From the NCBI RefSeq assembly GCF_030696665.1, contig NZ_JAUYRV010000009.1:23189-87188 (forward strand): a DNA stretch of 64,000 bases, read 5' to 3'. The translations under genes and the position numbers were made by a program. Shown piece by piece: positions 51,099 to 59,796 of this stretch (positions are counted from its first letter, which is position 1; every line of letters starts with the position of its first letter). The notes beneath the pieces are model-generated. The model had not been told where the DNA came from. It saw only the letters and a list, made by a program, of their open reading frames with translations, and did no database searches. This DNA comes from Novosphingobium sp. Lineage in GTDB: Bacteria; Pseudomonadota; Alphaproteobacteria; Sphingomonadales; Sphingomonadaceae.

Positions 51099-52211
51099 CT
51101 ACGCAAGAGGCGCGGGGCCGCACAGGATAAGTCGCACCAGATCGGCTTGGCCGGTGGTGCCGGTCTTGCTGTAGATGCGCTTAGAATAATTGCGCGCGGT
51201 TTCGGCGGTAAGGCCCAGAGCAAGCCCTGCTTCGACCAGTGGTTCCCCGCGCGAAAGGGCCTGCGCCAATGCCGCCTCCTGCGCGGAAAGGCCGTGCAGT
51301 GCCTGCAATGTTGCGGCTCCGGCGGCACTGTCTTCGCGCCGGTCAAGCCGCAGCAGGCCTACCACCGCGGGCCGCGCCGCCGGATCATCAAGCTGCAAAT
51401 CAGCGCGGCGCAGCACAAGGTCGATGGCGCGGCGCGGATCGACTTGCAGCACGCAGACGGATGGCCCCGCGCCCGATGCCAGCGCGGCGCAGGCGCTTTC
51501 AAGCTGGCGCTCCACTTCGGGCAGCAGTTGCAGCCTTCGGCCTGCGCGTTGGCTGGGTTCGGGCAGGAACGTCAGCATGCTTTCGGCCAAAGCATCCGCC
51601 GCCATCACCCGCCCTTCGGCATCCAGCGCGATCTGGCCGATGCCCAGCCGTTCCAGCGCGGATTGCGCCAGCCCGGTTTGCAAGCGCTGCCCGATCAGCG
51701 CCACCAGCGTGCGCAGCGCCGATGCAAGATGCGGCGCGATGTCGGACAGCAGCGAGACGGCGCTGGCCGAAAAATCCTCACGCAATCGCACCAGCACCAG
51801 CCAGGCATCGGCGGCTCCGCCCGCGCTGACACGCAGCCAGCGGGCGTGGCGAATGCCCATGTCTTCCAGCGCATCGCGCTGCCGCGCCAATTGCGCCGGA
51901 TCATCATAATCCAGCATTTCGTCGAGAGCATAGACCCGCCCGGGCCGCAGCGCGCGATGCTGATGCAGGCCCAACGTGGCAAGTCTGCGGAAATCGAGGT
52001 GCGGTTCTTGCGCAGCGCGGGGTGCGCTGACCGGGATGACCACCGGCTCCTGCCCCGGCGCGGCATTGGCCAACGTCATGATCAGGAACGCGCGCCGTGC
52101 GCCTGTTCGCGCCACAAGATTGCGCATGAACAGGCCGAACGGCGGCGTTTCATGAATGCCCTCGATCAGGGGCAGATACAGCTCGCGCTGGTCAGCGGGC
52201 GTAAAGGCCAT
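51099..52211 (-). CDS. LuxR-type transcriptional regulator
   Basis: A 370-residue protein with a C-terminal LuxR helix-turn-helix (LSAQEAALAQALSRGEPLVEAGLALGLTAETARNYSKRIYSKTG, seen in parts; the recognition helix is TAETARNYSKRI). The rest has a GAF/PAS-like sensory region and a middle segment (LGIGQIALDAEGRVMAAD) that looks like a PAS domain. No ligand-binding motif of the acyl-homoserine lactone type is present. The ATG at 52211 has GGGAG nine bases upstream. A 16-bp palindrome (52267-52282) lies 56 bp upstream and may be its own operator. Confidence 0.85.
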   Translation of the reverse strand: MAFTPADQRELYLPLIEGIHETPPFGLFMRNLVARTGARRAFLIMTLANAAPGQEPVVIPVSAPRAAQEPHLDFRRLATLGLHQHRALRPGRVYALDEMLDYDDPAQLARQRDALEDMGIRHARWLRVSAGGAADAWLVLVRLREDFSASAVSLLSDIAPHLASALRTLVALIGQRLQTGLAQSALERLGIGQIALDAEGRVMAADALAESMLTFLPEPSQRAGRRLQLLPEVERQLESACAALASGAGPSVCVLQVDPRRAIDLVLRRADLQLDDPAARPAVVGLLRLDRREDSAAGAATLQALHGLSAQEAALAQALSRGEPLVEAGLALGLTAETARNYSKRIYSKTGTTGQADLVRLILCGPAPLA

Positions 52212-52266
52212 GACGCTTGCTCCCATGTGGGAGGGCAGGCGTCAAGTGTGCGTCAACCTGTTGGAT

Positions 52267-52282
52267 GTTTCCCCGGGGAAAC
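52267..52282. promoter_or_regulatory. perfect 16-bp palindrome GTTTCCCCGGGGAAAC upstream of the LuxR gene
   Basis: Every base pairs and there is no spacer. It lies 56 bp before the LuxR-type gene's ATG, in the promoter area. An autoregulatory operator is the simplest reading. Confidence 0.5.
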
Positions 52283-52330
52283 CTGAGCGTGAGGTTTATC
52301 TCGTTCTCAGAGGCCTCTACCAAGATCGTC

Positions 52331-52411
52331 ACCCCGGCGAAGGCCGGGGTCCATTTCTCGTCACAAACCGCCGTTTCACAGGCGAAATGGATCCTGAAAC
52401 AAGTTCAGGAT
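52331..52411. repeat. intergenic repeat with two stem-loops
   Basis: ACCCCGGC-GAAG-GCCGGGGT at 52331-52350 and ATCCTGAA/TTCAGGAT arms at 52391-52398 and 52404-52411 (loop ACAAG), 41 bp apart, in the gap between cysQ and the LuxR gene. The second arm is a widely seen intergenic hairpin of alphaproteobacteria, recalled without a database search. It differs in sequence from the paired palindromes at 2229 and 55174 but keeps a GAAG loop. Confidence 0.6.
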
Positions 52412-52452
52412 GACGATGACTTCTGATCGCTGCAAGCCCACTCAATCCAGCC

Positions 52453-53226
52453 TTACGCCTTGGGCTTAACCTTGCGGATTTCTTCCAGCACCATTTCGGC
52501 ATGTTCGGTGCGGCAGATCAGCAGATCGGGCATATAGGTATCGGCCTGATTATAGACCAGCGGGCGGCCATCGATGCGCGAACAGTGCAATCCGTGGGCC
52601 AGCGCCACGGCGACCGGCGCGCAGGAATCCCATTCAAACTGCCCGCCCGAATGCAGATAGATGTCGGCATCGCCAAGGATCACCGCCATCGCCTTGGCCC
52701 CGGCGCTGCCCATCGGCACCAGTTCGGCACCAATCGCTTCGGCCACGGCCACTGCCTCATGCGCGGGGCGCGTGCGGCTGACGACCATGCGCAGCGTTGC
52801 GGGGGCTGAGGGCACTTGGCGCGGTTGATCGGTGCGCAAAATGATGCCTGCACCGGGAAGCGCCACTGCGCCAGTCGTCGCCACGCCATCGATGGCAAGG
52901 CCCACATGCACGGCCCAATCTGCGCGCGATTCGCCATATTCGCGCGTGCCGTCCACCGGGTCGACAATCCACGTGCGCGAAATGGCCAGCCGATCAAGGT
53001 TGTCCTTTTCCTCTTCGGACAGCAGGCCATCATCGGGGCGCTGTTCCAGCAGAGCGTGGACAAGAAACTGGTTGGCGGTGGCATCGCCTGCCTTGCCCAG
53101 CTTCTTCAGGCTAAGCATCCCGCTGTCACGCACGGTCAGCAGAAGCTTTCCGGCCACCTCGGCAAGGTGCGCGGCCAGCGCAGCGTCGGTCATGCCAGAT
53201 TGGATCATGGTGGTTGTGTCGGTCAT
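52453..53226 (-). CDS. cysQ: 3'(2'),5'-bisphosphate nucleotidase
   Basis: A 257-residue inositol-monophosphatase-family enzyme: GLLSEEEKDN supplies the metal-site Glu, WIVDPVDGTREYGE is the DPxDGT motif with both aspartates, and GGQFEWDSCAPVAVALAHG is the C-terminal metal Asp motif. It removes the 3'-phosphate of PAP formed when PAPS is used, which keeps sulfate assimilation flowing. The ATG at 53226 lies 11 bp after the cysNC stop. The ribosome site is weak, so coupling to cysNC is likely. Confidence 0.9.
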   Translation of the reverse strand: MTDTTTMIQSGMTDAALAAHLAEVAGKLLLTVRDSGMLSLKKLGKAGDATANQFLVHALLEQRPDDGLLSEEEKDNLDRLAISRTWIVDPVDGTREYGESRADWAVHVGLAIDGVATTGAVALPGAGIILRTDQPRQVPSAPATLRMVVSRTRPAHEAVAVAEAIGAELVPMGSAGAKAMAVILGDADIYLHSGGQFEWDSCAPVAVALAHGLHCSRIDGRPLVYNQADTYMPDLLICRTEHAEMVLEEIRKVKPKA

Positions 53227-53237
53227 GGTCTGTACTC

Positions 53238-55154
53238 TCAACCGGCCAGCATGGCATTGACGATCCGTTCGGCGGCGTCTTCGGGGCTTTCGGTGGTGGT
53301 ATTTACGCGGAAATCAGGGTCTTCCGGCGCTTCATAGGGGCTGTCGATACCGGTGAAGTTCTTGAGCTGGCCCGACCGCGCCTTCTTGTAGAGGCCCTTT
53401 ACGTCGCGGCTTTCGGCCACTTCCAGCGGCGTATCGACGAACACTTCGACGAATTCGCCGTCCGCCATCAGGCTGCGCACCATGTCGCGTTCCGCACGGA
53501 ACGGGCTGATGAAGGCGGTGAGGACGATCAGGCCGGCATCGGTCATCAACCGCGCCACTTCGCCCACGCGCCGGATGTTTTCGATGCGGTCCGCCTCGGT
53601 AAAGCCCAGATCCTTGTTCAACCCGTGGCGCACATTGTCGCCGTCCAGCAGGAACGTGTGCTTGCCCAGCGCGTGCAGCTTCTTTTCAACCAGGTTGGCG
53701 ATGGTCGATTTGCCCGAACCGGACAGGCCGGTGAACCACAGCACGCGCGGGCGCTGGTTCTTCGACGCGGCGTGCGCCTCGCGGCTGATGTCGAGCGCCT
53801 GCCAATGCACGTTCTGCGCGCGGCGGAGCGAGAAGTTGAGCATGCCCGCAGCCACGGTTGCGTTGGTGATCTTGTCCACCAGCACGAAGCCGCCCAGCGT
53901 GCGGCCATCGGTATAGGCTTCGAACACCACGGACTTGTCGGTGGCAAGTTCGGCCACGCCGATGGCGTTGAGTTCGAGCGTCTTGGCGGCCAGATGCTCC
54001 ATCGTGTTCACGTTGACGACGTACTTGGGGCTTTGCACGGTGGCCGAAACGGTCTGCGTCGCCAGCTTCAGCCAATAGGCGCGGCCCGGCACCATCGCTT
54101 CGTCATTCAGCCACACAACGGTGGCTTCGAACTGGTCGGCGGCCTGCGGCGGATTGTCGGCAAGGCTGATCACATCGCCGCGCGAACAATCGACTTCATC
54201 GGCCAGACACAGCGTGACCGACTGGCCTGCGACCGCCTGATCAAGGTCGCCGTCCAGTGTGACAACGCGCGTGACCTTGCTGGTCTTGCCCGAAGGCAGC
54301 ACGCGGATGTCATCGCCCGGCTTGACGCTGCCGGTGGCGATCAGGCCCGAAAAGCCCCGGAAATCAAGGTTGGGGCGGTTGACCCACTGCACCGGCATGC
54401 GGAACGGCTTTTCAGCGTCAAGCGCGGACAGCACTTCGACCGTTTCGAGGTGGTCGATCAGCGTCGGGCCGGAATACCACGGCGTGTTGGCCGACCGCGT
54501 GGTGATGTTGTCGCCCTTGAAGCCCGAGATCGGCAGCGCGGTGAAAGTGTTGATCCCGATGCTGCGCGCGAAATCGGTGTAATCCTTGACGATCGAGTCG
54601 AACACCGACTGATCGTAGTCGACAAGGTCCATCTTGTTCACGGCCAGCACGATGTTGCGGATGCCGATGAGGTGGCACAAGTACGAATGGCGGCGCGTCT
54701 GCACCAGCACGCCCTTGCGCGCATCAATCAGGATCACCGCAAGGTCGGCGGTCGAAGCGCCGGTCACCATGTTGCGCGTGTACTGTTCATGCCCCGGGCA
54801 ATCGGCCACGATGAACTTGCGCTTTTCGGTGTTGAAGAACCGGTAGGCGACATCGATGGTGATGCCCTGTTCGCGCTCTGCCGCCAGACCGTCGACCAGC
54901 AGCGCAAAGTCAATCTCCTGCCCCTGCGTGCCCACCTTCTTGCTGTCGCTTTCCAGCGCGGCCAGCTGGTCTTCGAAGATCATCTTCGAATCATAAAGCA
55001 GGCGGCCGATCAGAGTGGACTTGCCATCGTCCACCGACCCGCAGGTGATGAAGCGCAGCATGGTCTTGTGCTGATGCTGGTCAAGGTATGCGTCAATGTC
55101 CTCGGCGATCAGCGCTTCGGTGACGTAAATGGGATCGGTGGTTGTGTCGGTCAT
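53238..55154 (-). CDS. cysNC: fused sulfate adenylyltransferase GTPase subunit and APS kinase
   Basis: A 638-residue bifunctional protein. The CysN half (about 1-435) has the G1 motif [34 protein letters not shown] and NKMDLVDYD. The CysC half (from about 440) has [20 protein letters not shown] and [20 protein letters not shown], then the [10 protein letters not shown] catalytic loop. CysN drives APS formation with CysD using GTP; CysC phosphorylates APS to PAPS. The ATG has AGGGAGGA nine bases upstream. It is separated from cysD by 111 bp holding paired palindromes, yet the order cysD-cysNC-cysQ is a classic single operon. Confidence 0.95.
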   Translation of the reverse strand: MTDTTTDPIYVTEALIAEDIDAYLDQHQHKTMLRFITCGSVDDGKSTLIGRLLYDSKMIFEDQLAALESDSKKVGTQGQEIDFALLVDGLAAEREQGITIDVAYRFFNTEKRKFIVADCPGHEQYTRNMVTGASTADLAVILIDARKGVLVQTRRHSYLCHLIGIRNIVLAVNKMDLVDYDQSVFDSIVKDYTDFARSIGINTFTALPISGFKGDNITTRSANTPWYSGPTLIDHLETVEVLSALDAEKPFRMPVQWVNRPNLDFRGFSGLIATGSVKPGDDIRVLPSGKTSKVTRVVTLDGDLDQAVAGQSVTLCLADEVDCSRGDVISLADNPPQAADQFEATVVWLNDEAMVPGRAYWLKLATQTVSATVQSPKYVVNVNTMEHLAAKTLELNAIGVAELATDKSVVFEAYTDGRTLGGFVLVDKITNATVAAGMLNFSLRRAQNVHWQALDISREAHAASKNQRPRVLWFTGLSGSGKSTIANLVEKKLHALGKHTFLLDGDNVRHGLNKDLGFTEADRIENIRRVGEVARLMTDAGLIVLTAFISPFRAERDMVRSLMADGEFVEVFVDTPLEVAESRDVKGLYKKARSGQLKNFTGIDSPYEAPEDPDFRVNTTTESPEDAAERIVNAMLAG

Positions 55155-55173
55155 CGTCTGGTTCCTCCCTGCT

Positions 55174-55245
55174 CCCCCGCGAAGGCGGGGGCCTCAGGCC
55201 GGTAAGAATGGCGTTTTCGGCACGAGGTCCCCGCCTTCGCGGGGA
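55174..55245. repeat. paired GC-rich palindromes (REP-like), set 3, between cysD and cysNC
   Basis: CCCCCGC-GAAG-GCGGGGG at 55174-55191 and TCCCCGC-CTTC-GCGGGGA at 55228-55245, again inverted relative to each other, spacer 36 bp. This pair is a hybrid of the two arms seen in sets 1 and 2. It interrupts an otherwise coupled operon and could form stable mRNA stem-loops that set the cysD:cysNC ratio. Confidence 0.8.
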
Positions 55246-55265
55246 CGCACATCATGCTGGTGAGG

Positions 55266-56186
55266 TTAGAAGTATCCCTGCTGCTTCTTCACTTCCATGC
55301 CCGCGCCGCCTGCGTCCTTGTCAATCGCGCGGCCCTGGCGTTCGCTGGTGGTGGTGAGCAGGGTTTCCTGAATGACTTCCGGCAGCGTCTTGGCGGTGCT
55401 TTCCACCGCGCCGGTGAGCGGGTAGCAACCCAGCGTGCGGAAGCGGATCGAGCGCATCACCGGCTCTTCGCCCGGCTGCAGCGGGAAGCGTTCATCGTCG
55501 ACCATCAGCATCATGCCATCGCGCATCACTGTGGGGCGCACGTCCGCAAAGTACAGCGGCACGATCGGCACGTTGTTCAGGTGGATATACTGCCAGATGT
55601 CCAGCTCGGTCCAGTTGCTGATCGGGAACACGCGGATGGACTCGCCCTTGTTCTTGCGGGCGTTGTACAGGTTCCACAGTTCCGGGCGCTGGTTTTTGGG
55701 ATCCCAGCCGTGGCTGGCGGTGCGGAAGCTGAAGATGCGTTCCTTGGCGCGGCTCTTTTCCTCATCGCGCCGCGCGCCGCCGAAGGCCGCGTCAAAGCCA
55801 TACTTGTCGAGCGCCTGCTTCAGACCTTCGGTCTTCCACATATCGGTGTGCAGCGCGCCGTGATCGAACGGGTTGATTCCGCGTTCAGCCGCTTCGGGGT
55901 TCTGATAGACTAGCAGGTCCATGCCGCTATCGACCGCCATCTTGTCGCGCAGCTTGTACATTTCCTTGAACTTCCACGTGGTATCGACGTGGAGCAGCGG
56001 GAACGGCGGCGGCGAGGGGTAAAACGCCTTGCGCGCAAGGTGCAGCATAACTGCGCTGTCCTTGCCCACCGAATACATCATCACCGGGTTCGTGGCCTCG
56101 GCCACAACCTCGCGCATGATGTGGATGGCTTCGGATTCGAGGCGCTCAAGATGGGTAAGCGTCTTGCGATCAGGGTAGGTGGTCAT
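55266..56186 (-). CDS. cysD: sulfate adenylyltransferase small subunit
   Basis: A 306-residue CysD of the PAPS-reductase-like ATP pyrophosphatase family. The PP-loop [20 protein letters not shown] (SxGKDS) starts near residue 40, followed by [60 protein letters not shown] and [12 protein letters not shown]. With CysN it adenylates sulfate to APS. The gene starts at the ATG at 56186. A 17-bp perfect palindrome lies 34 bp upstream, so regulation at this promoter is likely. It is the first gene of the cluster. Confidence 0.95.
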   Translation of the reverse strand: MTTYPDRKTLTHLERLESEAIHIMREVVAEATNPVMMYSVGKDSAVMLHLARKAFYPSPPPFPLLHVDTTWKFKEMYKLRDKMAVDSGMDLLVYQNPEAAERGINPFDHGALHTDMWKTEGLKQALDKYGFDAAFGGARRDEEKSRAKERIFSFRTASHGWDPKNQRPELWNLYNARKNKGESIRVFPISNWTELDIWQYIHLNNVPIVPLYFADVRPTVMRDGMMLMVDDERFPLQPGEEPVMRSIRFRTLGCYPLTGAVESTAKTLPEVIQETLLTTTSERQGRAIDKDAGGAGMEVKKQQGYF

Positions 56187-56220
56187 GGCAAGGATACTGC
56201 GCTGTTGCGGTCAATGATCC

Positions 56221-56237
56221 TGCGATGCCGCATCGCA
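56221..56237. promoter_or_regulatory. perfect 17-bp palindrome upstream of cysD
   Basis: TGCGATGCCGCATCGCA has 8-bp arms around a central C and lies 34 bp upstream of the cysD ATG on the minus strand. A second, smaller inverted repeat TCCCA-TT-TGGGA lies at 56252-56263. Either could be the site for the regulator of sulfate assimilation. Confidence 0.5.
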
Positions 56238-56310
56238 ATATGCAGCGAAGTTCCCATTTGGGAGCAAGGCGCGACTCTTTTTTCTTTAGCGCACCTTGCC
56301 CCAGATCACA

Positions 56311-57432
56311 TCACCGGGGTGATGCGCATGCCCCCCGGTCTGTTGCTGCCCAGCCGATGGCGTTTTCCAGCAGGCGCAGGTGGTTGGGTTCACTGTAGGT
56401 TTCGGGCCGGTGGCCTATGGCGGAATAGAACACGCGGCCCTGGCCGATGCAGTTGGTCCACGCCAGCGGGTGGTCTGCGCCCATCACCAGACCCGGCATC
56501 TGCGGATCGTTGGGTTCATACGTGCTTTCATCCAGCGTCAGCACCGGGGTGGCCCCGGCAAGGCGCGGGTTGGATTTGAACGAATACCATTCGTCGGTCA
56601 TCCGCCATTCTGAGGGCAGGCCTTTGGCGAGCGGGTGTGCAGCGACCGTGGCGATGCGCGCTTCCTGAAACTGCTTGCCGCGCGGGTGCCCGGCAAAGCG
56701 CGCGCCGATCAGCGTATCGGGATACCAGTCCCAGAAATAGACCGGATCGCCCGCCGAACCATGCACGCCCACAAAGGCGCCACCAGCTTCGAGCCAGCCC
56801 TTGAATGCCGCGCGTTGCGATACGCTCAGCACATCGCCCGAGATGTTGTTCCACAATACAACGTCGAACTGGCCCAGCGTCTGCGGGTTGAATGCGCCGC
56901 CCTTGTCGGTGAACGAAAGCGCCCAGCCCTTGCGGTCGGCCATTGCGATCAGCGCGGCGTGGGCCGCATCGACCGAGGGGGTGTCCTTGAAGCCGTTGAT
57001 CTTTTCAAACACCAGAATGTTCGGCTTGCCCGCAACGCGGGTGAAGGCGGGGACTTCATTGTCAAAGCGGGCGCAGCGGGCCACGCGGTCGGCATCGGTT
57101 ACCGGCACGGCGCGCAAGCCTGCATCGATTTCCGCGATCTTGGCAGCGTCTGTGCCAAGGAAGCGCGCGGCCGATTTCACATCGAGAATGGCCGCGAACG
57201 TGGGCGGCGTGGTGCCAGAGAACAGCGGCGGCATGGTGGCGATCTTGCCGGGGATGACCTTTTCGACCACCGCTTTGGCCTGTTCGCTCAGCAGCACGTC
57301 CACCAGTGGCGATGCTGCGGAAAACGGCGTGTCGCGATTGCCGCAATCTGTCGCCGGTGCGGCGGCAGAAGCACTGCCTGCCGCCACCAGAAACGCCGCG
57401 CCGATGGCCGAAGCCATTAGCCTTCGCAGCAT
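56311..57432 (-). CDS. ThuA-like glycoside-oxidation protein with an extra N-terminal domain, secreted
   Basis: A 373-residue protein: signal peptide (SAIGAAFLVAAGSASA, cleaved near residue 25), a 100-residue N-terminal domain with two Cys (TDCGNRD, VARCARFD) and no family I recognise, then a ThuA domain from about residue 118 (ILVFEKINGFKDTPSVD, GGAFVGVHGSAGD, EWYSFKSNPRL, GQGRVFYSAIGHRPETY). ThuA proteins take part in disaccharide use through 3-keto sugars. The ATG at 57432 shares its A with the GMC gene's stop (TGATG), so it is translationally coupled. It is last of four genes: ThuA2, subunit 3, GMC, this one. Confidence 0.75.
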   Translation of the reverse strand: MLRRLMASAIGAAFLVAAGSASAAAPATDCGNRDTPFSAASPLVDVLLSEQAKAVVEKVIPGKIATMPPLFSGTTPPTFAAILDVKSAARFLGTDAAKIAEIDAGLRAVPVTDADRVARCARFDNEVPAFTRVAGKPNILVFEKINGFKDTPSVDAAHAALIAMADRKGWALSFTDKGGAFNPQTLGQFDVVLWNNISGDVLSVSQRAAFKGWLEAGGAFVGVHGSAGDPVYFWDWYPDTLIGARFAGHPRGKQFQEARIATVAAHPLAKGLPSEWRMTDEWYSFKSNPRLAGATPVLTLDESTYEPNDPQMPGLVMGADHPLAWTNCIGQGRVFYSAIGHRPETYSEPNHLRLLENAIGWAATDRGACASPR

Positions 57433-59120
57433 CACAGCTTGCCTTCCTTCATCCATTCCGCCGCATGGTGCGCGGCGCGGGCCGACATCGCCATATAGGT
57501 GAGTGATGGGTTCTGGCAGCCGGACGAGGTCATCACCGCGCCATCGGTGCAGAACAGGTTGGGCGCTTCATGTGCCTGATTGAAGCCGTTGAACACTGAC
57601 GTCATCGGATCGCGGCCCATGCGCGCGGTGCCCATTTCGTGAATGCCAAGGCCCGGAGGTCCGGGCTGGGTCGATTGCGAAACGACCGTGCCGCCCGCGC
57701 CTTCGATCATCGCGCGGCCATCGGCAAGGATCTGCTTGGCCATCTTGCGCTCATTCTCGCTGAAACCGACGCTGATGTTGAGCAGCGGGATGCCCCACTT
57801 GTCCTTGCGCACTTCGTCCTGCGTCATGCGGTTTTCGGGGTTGGGCAGCATTTCGCCAAAGCCCGAGATGAACGCCGTCCACGGGCCGAATTCACGCCCG
57901 CGATTCTTGATGTCCTGCCCAAGGCCGGGCGTGCCAGCATCGGGCATGCCGCCGCGCCGCACAACTGCGCCCTGATAGCCATAGCCGCGCACGTAATCGC
58001 CGCCGTCCTCGGTGACATTGCGATAGCGCGGGATGTAGATGCCGGTGGGGCGACGACCGCGATAATAGCTGTCCTTCGGGTAATCGGGCATGATCCCCAC
58101 GGTGCTGAGCGCATACATGTGGTCCATGATGTTGCGCCCGACCTGATCGGATTTGTTGCACAACCCGCGCGGATTGGCTTCGCTTTTTGAATTGAGCAGG
58201 ATCTGCGCGGTGCCGATGGTCGATGCGTTGAGGAAGAAGACCTTGGCTTCATAGGTCTTGCCTTCCATCGTCTTGGCATCGATCACGCGCACCGATGTGA
58301 TGCGCCCGGTCTTGGGGTCTTGCACCAGCGAATGGACGATGGCGTCGGTCACGGTGGTCAGGTTGCCGGTGCGCTCTGCCGCTGGGAGCGATGACGAAAG
58401 GCTGGAATGGTTTGCGCCAAAGCTGCAGCCGCGCTCGCAGATGGAGCGGTTCTGGCAGCTGGTGCGGCCCAGTTCTTCATGGTGAGGCTGCGCCTGCGAC
58501 AAGTTGGCATTGCGGCCGATGATGACCTTGCGGCCCGGGAAATTCTGTTCGACCGAAGCCTTGAACAGCTTCTCGGCGTCGTTCAGTTCCCACCCGGGCA
58601 GGAACTCGCCATCGGGCAACTGCGGCAGATTTTCCTTGGTGCCAGCCACGCCGATGAACTTTTCGATGTGGCTGTACCACGGGGCCAGATCGTCATAGCG
58701 GATCGGCCAGTCAACGCCGTGCCCGTCCTTGGCATTCGCTTCGAAATCCATAGGCGACAGGCGATAGGACTGGCGGCCCCACATGATCGACCGCCCGCCA
58801 AGGTGATAGCCGCGAATCCATGTGAAGGGGCGCTCTTCGGGCGTGATATAGGGGTGTTCGCTGTCCTTGACCCAGAACTGCTTGGTGGCAGCGTTCATCG
58901 CATAGCACTGACCCTGCACGGGGTAATCGCGCGCCAGCTCCTCTTCGGGAACGGCGTTGTTGTTGGGCAGATCCCACGGCGATTGCGTGTCGTTATAGTC
59001 GGTGACGTGCTCCACCTTTTTGCCGCGTTCGATCAGCAGCACTTTCAACCCGCGCTCACACAGTTCCTTGGCGGAAATACCGCCGCTCATCCCCGAACCG
59101 ATCACGATTGCATCAAACAT
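57432..59120 (-). CDS. GMC-family FAD-dependent oxidoreductase (glucoside 3-dehydrogenase/gluconate dehydrogenase large-subunit type)
   Basis: A 562-residue GMC-like flavoprotein: the FAD dinucleotide loop IVIGSGMSGGISAKELCERG at the N-terminus, YHLGGRSIMWGRQSYRLS near residue 108, a Cys-rich patch (CQNRSICERGCSFGANHSS), HEMGTARMGRDP in the C-terminal half and SLTYMAMSARAAHHA at the end. This subfamily includes the large subunits of gluconate 2-dehydrogenase and the LacA-like glucoside 3-dehydrogenases. It has no signal peptide; in known systems the small partner carries the Tat signal and the complex is co-exported. The ATG at 59120 with GCGAG eight bases upstream is preferred over two earlier starts. 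It lies 14 bp after the small-subunit stop. Confidence 0.85.
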   Translation of the reverse strand: MFDAIVIGSGMSGGISAKELCERGLKVLLIERGKKVEHVTDYNDTQSPWDLPNNNAVPEEELARDYPVQGQCYAMNAATKQFWVKDSEHPYITPEERPFTWIRGYHLGGRSIMWGRQSYRLSPMDFEANAKDGHGVDWPIRYDDLAPWYSHIEKFIGVAGTKENLPQLPDGEFLPGWELNDAEKLFKASVEQNFPGRKVIIGRNANLSQAQPHHEELGRTSCQNRSICERGCSFGANHSSLSSSLPAAERTGNLTTVTDAIVHSLVQDPKTGRITSVRVIDAKTMEGKTYEAKVFFLNASTIGTAQILLNSKSEANPRGLCNKSDQVGRNIMDHMYALSTVGIMPDYPKDSYYRGRRPTGIYIPRYRNVTEDGGDYVRGYGYQGAVVRRGGMPDAGTPGLGQDIKNRGREFGPWTAFISGFGEMLPNPENRMTQDEVRKDKWGIPLLNISVGFSENERKMAKQILADGRAMIEGAGGTVVSQSTQPGPPGLGIHEMGTARMGRDPMTSVFNGFNQAHEAPNLFCTDGAVMTSSGCQNPSLTYMAMSARAAHHAAEWMKEGKL

Positions 59121-59134
59121 TGTCATCACTCGCT

Positions 59135-59749
59135 TCAGAAGGGGCCAACGCCAAGGTATGGGCGCGATTTGGGGGTAAGCTTGATCGAAGGCTCGAACTT
59201 GCCGGGCACATGTTCATAGACCAGCTCGGTCGCCGTCGCTTCGGGGCTGTAGTAGTAGAGATCGACGATCAAGGTCTTGAGCCGCAAGTAGCCGGGATCG
59301 GCCACCGGGATGTATGACCCGAACGGGAACTTGCCCGAAGTTGTCGGCTTGCCGGTTTTTGCCAGCGCGGCGGCGTCGTGCGGGCGCAGCACGGCTTCGC
59401 GCTGCTTTGCGTTCAGCTTGGCAAAGCTCTTGCCGGTCTTGGCTTTGGCCGCGTCTTCAATCCGCACCAGCGCGCCGCCGATGGCATCGCGTGTGGCAGG
59501 TGCAGCCCATGCGCCCAGCATCACATCAAGCCGCGCCGGAACCTTGGCAGCAAGCGCGCCGGGGGTATCGGTGGCGGGCATCACCGTGTCGGCCACGGCG
59601 GAAAGCAGCGCGAATTGCCCTGCTGCCAGAAAGGGTTCGTTGCCACGCAGCGACTTTGCAAACGCTTCGGCCGGAAGCGCGGTTGCGCCCAGCAAAAGCG
59701 CAATGCGGGCCATCGCGTCGCGCCGGTCAATGGCATCTGTGTGGAACAT
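59135..59749 (-). CDS. gluconate 2-dehydrogenase subunit 3 family protein, Tat-type
   Basis: A 204-residue protein with an N-terminal twin-arginine-like segment (DRRDAMARIALLLGATALPAEA) that probably exports the folded GMC partner with it. The body has the family's AGQFALLSAVADTVMPATDTPGAL and LVDLYYYSPEATATELVYEHVPG segments. The ATG at 59749 has AGGGA ten bases upstream; an earlier ATG at 59800 overlaps the ThuA2 stop but lacks a ribosome site. It is the counterpart of the small subunit in gluconate 2-dehydrogenase and the LacC-like subunit of glucoside 3-dehydrogenases. A cytochrome c subunit, normally the third partner, is not seen nearby. Confidence 0.85.
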   Translation of the reverse strand: MFHTDAIDRRDAMARIALLLGATALPAEAFAKSLRGNEPFLAAGQFALLSAVADTVMPATDTPGALAAKVPARLDVMLGAWAAPATRDAIGGALVRIEDAAKAKTGKSFAKLNAKQREAVLRPHDAAALAKTGKPTTSGKFPFGSYIPVADPGYLRLKTLIVDLYYYSPEATATELVYEHVPGKFEPSIKLTPKSRPYLGVGPF

Positions 59750-59796
59750 CGGTTGTGCTTCCCTGAGGGTGGATGGGTGAATGCTGGTGTTGAAAG

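Noticed and set aside
53214..55205. A 663-codon plus-strand open frame opposite cysNC
   Set aside because: cysNC has two unmistakable domains on the minus strand; the plus frame is His/Gly/Arg-rich without motifs.
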